Origin: Cyathus striatus
Taxonomy: Eukaryota; Basidiomycota; Agaricomycetes; Agaricales; Nidulariaceae
Assembly: GCA_025738555.1 (NCBI GenBank)
Contig: JAOVFP010000016.1
Span: forward strand, 682,001 to 746,000
Length of the DNA stretch: 64,000 bases
Direction: 5' to 3'
Shown here: positions 57,557 to 64,000 of the stretch, in pieces
How the letters are laid out: each line of letters opens with the position of its first letter
How positions within the stretch are numbered: the stretch's first letter is position 1
Notes under the pieces: generated by a model
The model's database searches: none
The model's input: only the letters and a program-made list of their open reading frames with translations
Told to the model about the DNA's origin: nothing
Made by a program: the position numbers and the translations under genes

Positions 57557-58317
57557 TGTAGAGCAGGCGTTCTGCCTGCACTACAAAACTCGAAGTACAA
57601 CGGCCAAGTCACGTGACAACTACGTAACCGGCGCATCAAACTACGGCCCGCGCACAACACGTCTTTCTTATCGTTCTCTCACCGCTTCGCTTGACCCCTC
57701 ACCGTCTGCCACTGCCAAAGCTTCAATTACGCACAAGGAACCAGCTATCATCTGTCCAACGCTAAAGTAGCGCAAGAAACACCGACATTATACCAAATTT
57801 GGTACTCCCACAACAACCGAGCCTCCCCACGCCAAAATCTCTCTGAAATTTTATTTTCCCAGCTCGAACCACAGTTCTGTGCCTCTCGAAAATCTACATC
57901 TATTATACGGTCCGAAATTCCCCAATTTATGTGGTGGAACTATACCTTGTTAAGTAGTATACTCGATTTCTCTCTTTAAAAAGCCTGTATCTACCTTATT
58001 TACACCCCAAGTGAATTTTACCCCCACTCAACTACAGATTATATTCGTGATTCAGCTCATATTTTATCTCTTTATATTCGTTTCAACCATCCCACCGTCT
58101 CGGAACCCCGTTTTCACCATAACTCATTCTCCAACGCCCTCAAGACTCGTTCATAACTCAATTTCGGAGTTCTTTAGCATCAATACATTTGCAAAGACAA
58201 CTCATCTTTTCGCTAACGGTTTTTCGTACACCTTAGGACGCCGCAGGTTGAACAGACTTCAACCGACTCACACGTACATTTCTTTGTTTAGGTGTTAAGC
58301 ACACTTTCACCTTTACA
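57557..58317 (+). repeat. Solo LTR of a related retrotransposon family (761 bp)
   Basis: Begins TGTAGAGCAGGCGTTCTGCC and ends TTTAGGTGTTAAGCACAC...CTTTACA, matching both ends of the 550-bp LTRs, with a diverged and longer middle. A 4-bp duplicate CCAT stands at 57553-57556 and 58318-58321. No internal region or second LTR is present, so it is a solo LTR left by recombination. It lies in the same orientation as the complete element. Confidence 0.8.
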
Positions 58318-58938
58318 CCATTCCTAATGTACTCTAGTTTTCTACTAATTCTTCTATCTTTTTCAAATCTGCACCTGATAGGATAGGGATGACTATTGGA
58401 TCTGCTTTATCTCCTTCTCGCTTGCTGATGTATGTATATTCATTTCGATTCCAATTCATTGACTATCACCCCCCATTCATTACTCCTTCTTTTGAAGGAA
58501 ACTTTTTGGATACTCATTCCTGGAACTACAGTTTTAATCAGTTTTAATCACCACTAAATTTCTCCAAAGGCTTAACAAGTCTGACTTGTCCAGCATATTT
58601 CTATTTGCCTTATTTTAATCTCACCTGTCACAACCTGTTTCTTTTCCAGACTCATGAGCTTCATAATACATATACACAAAATATATGAGTTTTAATCTGT
58701 TGTATCAATTACTGTATTTAAATTTTTATTATTGAAAAATATTCTCTTACCTGACCCAATTTTTTATTCAGTAGGTAGTGGGTGTTGCCGCTAGACGGCC
58801 CTAATTTTTATTCAATCAGACCAGTAGGAGTCACTTGCAAGTTGCAAGCTTTGCACTGTCTCGCGACGCAGCTTACAAACGCATTCCCACACCTTGGCAC
58901 AGTATGGTAGCGAGAATTCTGCATCGCTAAAACACAGA
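58318..58938. other. No gene; one more copy of the GCCG-hairpin motif
   Basis: At 58771-58800 the sequence GTAGGTAGTGGGTGTTGCCG continues CTAGACGGCC, similar to words at 54861-54890 and 56081-56095. Otherwise AT-rich and unannotated. Confidence 0.35.
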
Positions 58939-58946
58939 GTTGGAGG

Positions 58947-59402
58947 TAGTGTTGCTGTGAGGTGAGTTACCCTTTATGGTGAGGTACCTCGAGGTGCCTA
59001 AAATGGAAATTGTGGCGCCTCAAGGTGCCTTGGAAACACTGAGGCTAGGTCGGCCTTGAGGTCTGAGACCAAACAGAAACAAAGTTCTTGCTGTCACCTG
59101 ATCATTTTCGGCATGTCGGACATGTCCAGCCTGGCCGTAATTGATTGATATTTGCACGATTTATACCTTTAGACTGCTTATACTTTTAACAAGGTCTAAT
59201 AGTACTTAATTAGCTACAAGAGTAGTACTTTTCAATATTAAGCTGTTTCTGAAATATTTTTTGAAGCTGCGGTGAGGATATTATATCATGTATTACTAAT
59301 CCGGTGTATAGAAATTGAGGTGCATTAATTTTACCTCAAGGCACCTCGATGTCAATTAGCCGAGACCTTGGATAACCTTGGAATGAACTCACAGCAACAC
59401 TA
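58947..59402. mobile_element. hAT-type MITE (456 bp)
   Basis: The ends are TAGTGTTGCTGTGAG and CTCACAGCAACACTA, 15-bp perfect inverted repeats. Perfect 8-bp target duplicates GTTGGAGG stand at 58939-58946 and 59403-59410. The interior has no coding capacity but is rich in GAGGTACCTCGAGGTGCC-type words near both ends, in inverted orientation. The TIR differs from those of elements A and B, so it is a third family with an 8-bp duplication in this window. Confidence 0.9.
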
Positions 59403-59410
59403 GTTGGAGG

Positions 59411-60499
59411 AAGTTTTGTCCGGAATACACGGTAAGAGTCGGGATGGGATATTATTAGAGTACTATATAAGGTCGGTGTATTCTTACTGATCCAAGTCTC
59501 GAGAGCTTTTAGTTTCGGTCTGACGAAAAAGCTGTAAGCCTTATAAAGTCAAGCAGACACACCATAGAGTAGTACATGCGCTGTTCCCGCTGAATATGTA
59601 AAATAACGTGATCTGGCTATTTTTATTCTACATTGAAGCTGTTGCGTAGGTAGACCTACTACATTTAGACATAACATCACTACATACATGTTTCACATAC
59701 ATATGTTTCCTAGAATATGAAAAATACATTTGTCATTGAAATATTCATCTAGTATTCATATATATATAATATACTGCTATAGTATGAAATTAATAAATGC
59801 TGGGGTGCAGCCTAAGTATATTTCGAGCTATTTCACATTTAAACCAGATTTGTGTGAATAATGGAACCTTACTATGATAGACAAAAGCATAGGTATTACT
59901 ATGGGCTTATAATATGAACAACTGATTTTCTTGCTACATTTAATTACTGTATATGCTGAAGTTGTAATCGACTAAACAGGTATGATAAATAAGATTAACG
60001 TGAGCCAGAAAGATAGAGGACACAAGTAAGGCGGAACCCGAAGCATACCGACTAATATCGACAACACGAGGCATCCGGATTCCGCCCGACGTTTGATACA
60101 ATCATTTGATCCATTCCGTCTACATAACGCCTCGTGTATCAAATTATCAAGATCGAAGTACCTTCCTCTCTCGGAGACAATTGTAAATTACAAGAGTGAT
60201 ACATCAGGTTCTTATTGTAATAACAAGAAAACAATACATGAAATCTATGGTATCGCCTGCCGCCACCATCTCACTATATGCCACATCATCATCAGAGGCT
60301 GTAAGATATAGATTGGTTCATAACACACTCACCGTAATTATGGCAAATGACACCTGCAGAACTGCTAATCAAGTTTCTTAGGTGATTGATACACGCTGTG
60401 GTGTGCAGGTATTATTAAGAGCTAGGCGAAGTTGTTAAAAACTCGACTGTGATCCTTTAAATTACAAGGTCCGCGCTTAGTATACCCCTTTTATGTAAA
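59411..60499. other. Intergenic, no recognised gene
   Basis: AT-rich; short frames at 60093-60381 show no family. The last 60 bp before the next gene contain the block shared with its paralogue (60431-60460). Confidence 0.35.
60431..60460 (+). promoter_or_regulatory. Upstream block shared with the paralogue at 44431-44460
   Basis: GTTGTTAAAAACTCGACTGT followed by GATCCTTTAA. Only about four positions differ from the other copy, while the DNA further out is less alike. Confidence 0.4.
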
Positions 60500-61706
60500 A
60501 TGCTAAAGAGAGCTTGGATTTCTCATAATGTGATTGCATTCTTGCTCTTCACAGCCCCTGCCTTCTCGCAGACTAACAAGATATTCAGCTGGAAGTTTTC
60601 AAACGACGTGAGTGGTTGTATTTGCTTTTTCAACAAGCTTGGCTTACAGGTATTACCCATCAAAGGTTTCTACTTCATTGGAGACCTGTGTTTCTCTACC
60701 CATCGCGGTTCAACCATTTGATTTGGGAGACCTTATGGGAAACTCTAGCGGTGTACCTCCGTACTATATGTTGGCGTTTGCAGTAGGAGGGACCCCCACG
60801 ATGACATTGATCGGAACGGACAACCAAACATTGAGCTGGGAGCCAACTCATGCTCCTGGTAAGTTTACCACCTTTTCAAGTGTAACGTTATATCAAACAA
60901 GGTGCAGGGACATTGCTGTTGTTAAGTGTTGTTGATTCTACAGGCAGTGCCGGTGGGACATCTCCAATCTTATACACAGTGATCAGTATGTTATCATATA
61001 TCACCTGATGAGTGGCAATTCACATTATCATAGCTGGCCAAAGCACACAATGCGTAGTCAACGACAACTCGGACGATTTCACGGTTTCGTCCAATAACAC
61101 AGGCAATTTATTGACATGTCAGCCATGGGTCTTACACTTTGAGGGTGGGGTTCCACCATACATTCTTACTTTAGCCTCTGTCGGCGATACGGTTGTCACA
61201 AATGTTTCTATACCCTCCGAAGACAACACGTTCACATACGTAAATTGTGCAGGAGATACACAGTTATTAGGTTCGTTGATTAAAGTATATTTTACTCATG
61301 AACTGATGACTTTGCTACAAATAGCCGGTATCAGCGACTTGTAAACATCTCCTTTCAGTTTCCCACTTTTTGAAAGATACTAACTTGAAATGTATAGCAC
61401 AGGACGGTGGGCAAAAGGGACACTGCTGGTGATTTCTAAAGGTGATTTCAAGCCCTAGCTGTAAGTAAATAAACTTATGGATTTGCAGGCCCTTTAGACC
61501 TCGCATGTCCAGGGCTGGTGAGCTCTAGTGGTCCATCATCCACCAGCCTGGATCAACTGAACAGTGGTTCTGGCACCAGTAAGACAGCAATTATAGCAGG
61601 TGTCATTATACCAGTTGTGGTCCTTTCTTTAATTGCAGTTATTTTTTTCTGGTCACTCCGTCGCCGACATCAGGAAAAACTGAGATCTATAATTTATGCT
61701 AGTTAA
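60500..61706 (+). CDS. Secreted single-pass membrane protein, copy 2
   Basis: Start MLKRAWISHNVIAFLLFTAP with a signal peptide cut near AFSQ. Exons read IFSWKFSNDVSG, VSTSLETCVSLPIAVQP, GVPPYYMLAFAVGGTP, TLIGTDNQTLSW, VVDSTGSAGG, QSTQCVVNDN, LLTCQPWVLHFEGGVPPYIL, TFTYVN, then DLACPGL and a Ser/Gly-rich stalk. A transmembrane helix (AIIAGVIIPVVVLSLIAVIF) and the tail WSLRRRHQEKLRSIIYAS follow, with stop TAA. Five or six short introns are required, at positions matching those of the copy at 44521-45843. The stalk-helix-basic-tail layout is typical of agaric surface proteins and suggests a cell-wall or environment-facing sensor, but no ligand is known. Confidence 0.6.
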
Positions 61707-64000
61707 TCCCAATTATTATAATTCATATGAACATACCTAATTGTGAACTTAATTCAACTTTGGGCTTTGGTGTTACATGTAATTAACAAAGACATTGAAG
61801 ATAGTTTTTATCTTAAGTCATAACTAGGTACATTTATACAATAATTATTCTTATTTTAAAAGCTATTTACATAGGATTTACACAAATATGTGGTACAGAT
61901 GTTTGTCAGTAAAGCTATTAATAAAGAATGTATCACATAGATCAAGTACAGTACACCCAACTTGGGGAATACTGTACCATTTCAACCAAATGTTCATGAC
62001 TTCTTGGCATGATGGAAGGATTTGGTTCATTGTTCAGTTCAGATCATTATTTTGTGCATGACGCTGGGCAAATTTGTTCAATATAACATTGTTCAAGATG
62101 TTTTTTGCAATTTAAAACAATATTTCTTTCACTGATCCATTGTTCAAACCCACCCATTATGTGTGACAAATTTAAAATCTGTTCAGTTCAAATGGGTATT
62201 GTGACACATGACTGAACAATCAATCAAAATAGTACAGTAGGTGCACACTTCTTCATATTCTTTCTACCAGAATTATTTCACCCAGTCTATCCCCATCTTT
62301 ATCTTTCTTGGGAGATATTTTGTACATTAGATGATTGGGATGAGGTTCCTCAAGTATATCACTAAACCACTCAATATATGCCAAGTGTTTAGGATTATCA
62401 GAGCCATTATGAAATGTTTGTAACCATAAATGTGGTGGAAGTGATACACATGTAAAATGAATACAACATACCATAATTTAAAATTCTTCATATCTCAATT
62501 TCAAGATGCCAGTACCAAACACATCAAGTGAGGAAACCACAGGGAGGGGCTGAGTTCCTGTGCTGCCTCCCATACTTAAACAAGGGATAACATAAAAACC
62601 TATTAAAACATATAACTCCACATCAGTGCTGGTTTAAAACACTTTAAACAAATATACAAACATAAAAACTTTACCTTTCAAAATAATGTTGCATTCTTTA
62701 CATGAGTACCAAGAACCTAGAACAATCAATATGACTAGTACCAGAGTCAGCACACAATACAAAGTGTGGGACAGACAGAACACAGACTTACCAAAAACCT
62801 AAAGCCCAGACCTTGATCCACTGACATGAGACCTAGCAAGCTTGAATGGCAATGATGAAGACAAGACCATGAGACTAAGACAGAGAGAGAGAGCATGAGA
62901 AGGGGGAAAGGAAGCAAGAATGGAAAGAGAGTGAGTACCATAATGGTCAGGAGTTCATGTGGAAGCATTAAACTGACCTGAGAGGCCGACATAAATGTAA
63001 TTGATGTGAATGGCTGATGCTGCCACATCAGCTGATTACCTGATTAGGAAGGTAACCTATGGGATGCTCAAACAAGCATGTGTTGCAGAAAGGGGGTGCA
63101 CTGGCCAATGCACATGATTGACTGACTGCTATCTGGGTACTGACACAGCATTTGGACTGTTGAAATACCTGGAAATCAAATAGGATATAATAGGATATTA
63201 TTACTATGCAATTTGTAAATAAGTAGCTAGGAATATGTATATAGTAGGGGAAGAGGGAAGAGATAAGACAAGAACTGCCAGGCATTCTTCCTTCCTGCAG
63301 ACAGGGTGTGTAAAGATGAATCAGATGAGAATCAGAATTAGTTACAAGATGTTTAGACACTGGGAGCCGTGTACTGAGTTTGCTGAATTGAAATCTGAAT
63401 ACTTTGACTTTGAACATTTTGACACATACTGAAAATAGCCCAAGTTTAACTTGTTCTAATTTTAACATGTTTAAATTTGGAACTGACACAATTACACCCC
63501 TCATACTTACTGAAATTGCACCTTGGGATTTACATTCTATGTATTTAATAAAGTAACTACTCTTGTCATGTGACTCAACAGAAGTGAAAATATAACATGT
63601 ATATGTCCAACTTTAAATCCTGTAGAAGCAAAATTGTCAATTAACTTTAATAATGAAAATGGCTTAACATACCTTGTATTCCTGTGATACTACCTTCAGT
63701 ACTGTTCTTTCAAATAAGTGCTGTATCAAACTGACCAGGAATGTATGACATTGTTTTAGTGTGGGATATTGGATGAGCATGAATAGAGTCTGATACTAAC
63801 ATATTGCCAGTATACTGATCAATTCTCTGATACTTAATACAGCACCAGACCCAGTAGTTTTTTAGTGGCATATGTACACCCCACAATCCCTTTTTACTGA
63901 ACTTGGTAACATATCAGGATTATTGCATTTGATAACATACTTGGAAAATGCATTTCTAAAGTCAATTGCACCATATTCAATTTCAAGTGCATTTAGACTA
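61707..64000. other. AT-rich DNA without recognised genes
   Basis: The word TGTTCA(A/G)T and its complement recur between about 61990 and 62225, suggesting a small degenerate repeat. A short hairpin ACAGTACACCCAACTTGGGG with AATACTGT lies at 61948-61975. Frames at 62747-63504 (minus) have no family signal and are probably chance. Confidence 0.35.

Noticed and set aside
58771..58800. GCCG-hairpin followed by CTAAT as a Helitron 3' end
   Set aside because: The related copies at 54876 and 56082 do not keep the CTRR end, and no 5' TC end or Rep/helicase gene is seen.
62747..63504. Minus-strand frames of 93 and 158 codons
   Set aside because: No family signal, overlapping AT-rich sequence, no supporting intron or promoter features.

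Overview
The window looks like a repeat-rich chromosomal segment of a mushroom-forming basidiomycete (Agaricomycetes). The evidence is short GT..AG introns (about 45-70 bp), a Plavaka-type transposase, a DUF6698-like gene, an agaric-style NACHT fragment, seven-helix receptor-like proteins, and moderate to low GC with scarce CG in old elements. Most of the sequence is nested transposable elements. The only convincing host genes are a small membrane-protein cluster at 42.6-47.4 kb and a relative of one of them at 60.5-61.7 kb.

Layout. 0-3.3 kb: degenerate DNA with one old tandem duplication. 3.3-7.1 kb (minus): broken Plavaka transposase. 7.2-8.2 kb: gene fragments and a local duplication. 9.9-11.3 kb: decayed DUF6698-like gene. 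12.0-15.4 kb: unidentified multi-exon gene with a coiled-coil tail, with a 1.2 kb CACTA-like element lying between its exons. 16.6-25.6 kb: hAT transposase gene carrying two other transposons, each flanked by a perfect 8-bp target duplication. These are element A (6.28 kb, TIR CAAGGGTACTC) and element B (1.3 kb, TIRs of about 330 bp).

The main structure is a 25.4 kb palindrome. Left arm 17023-29359 is repeated in inverted orientation at 30096-42439 around a 736-bp spacer. Both outer edges lie at the terminal base of element A. The left edge keeps the 8-bp target duplication and the interrupted hAT reading frame; the right edge abuts unrelated DNA. Each arm holds element A, the 3' part of the hAT gene, element B, a TACCG-rich array, a 65-bp tandem array, a CG-rich 26-bp array, and an AT-rich tract.

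42.6-47.4 kb: two paralogous seven-helix proteins (one minus, one plus) flank a secreted single-pass membrane protein. 49.4-49.8 kb: truncated NACHT gene. 49969-54092: LTR element that codes only for a Gag-like protein with a zinc knuckle, with no pol. 57557-58317: related solo LTR. 58947-59402: hAT MITE. 60.5-61.7 kb: second copy of the secreted membrane protein. The last 2.3 kb holds nothing recognisable.

Element A is the best candidate for something undescribed. It is a precisely bounded transposon carrying a very large protein of a family I know only as 'hypothetical' in agarics. The protein has an N-terminal zinc finger, a central region resembling P-element/THAP9 transposases, a Cys-rich domain and a C-terminal PHD-like finger. 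Its nine internal stops are all TGA, apparently from CGA by C-to-T change, while the natural stop is TAA. The hAT exons around it carry no such stops, so A was probably already inactive when it inserted. All family assignments are from reading by eye; no search was run.
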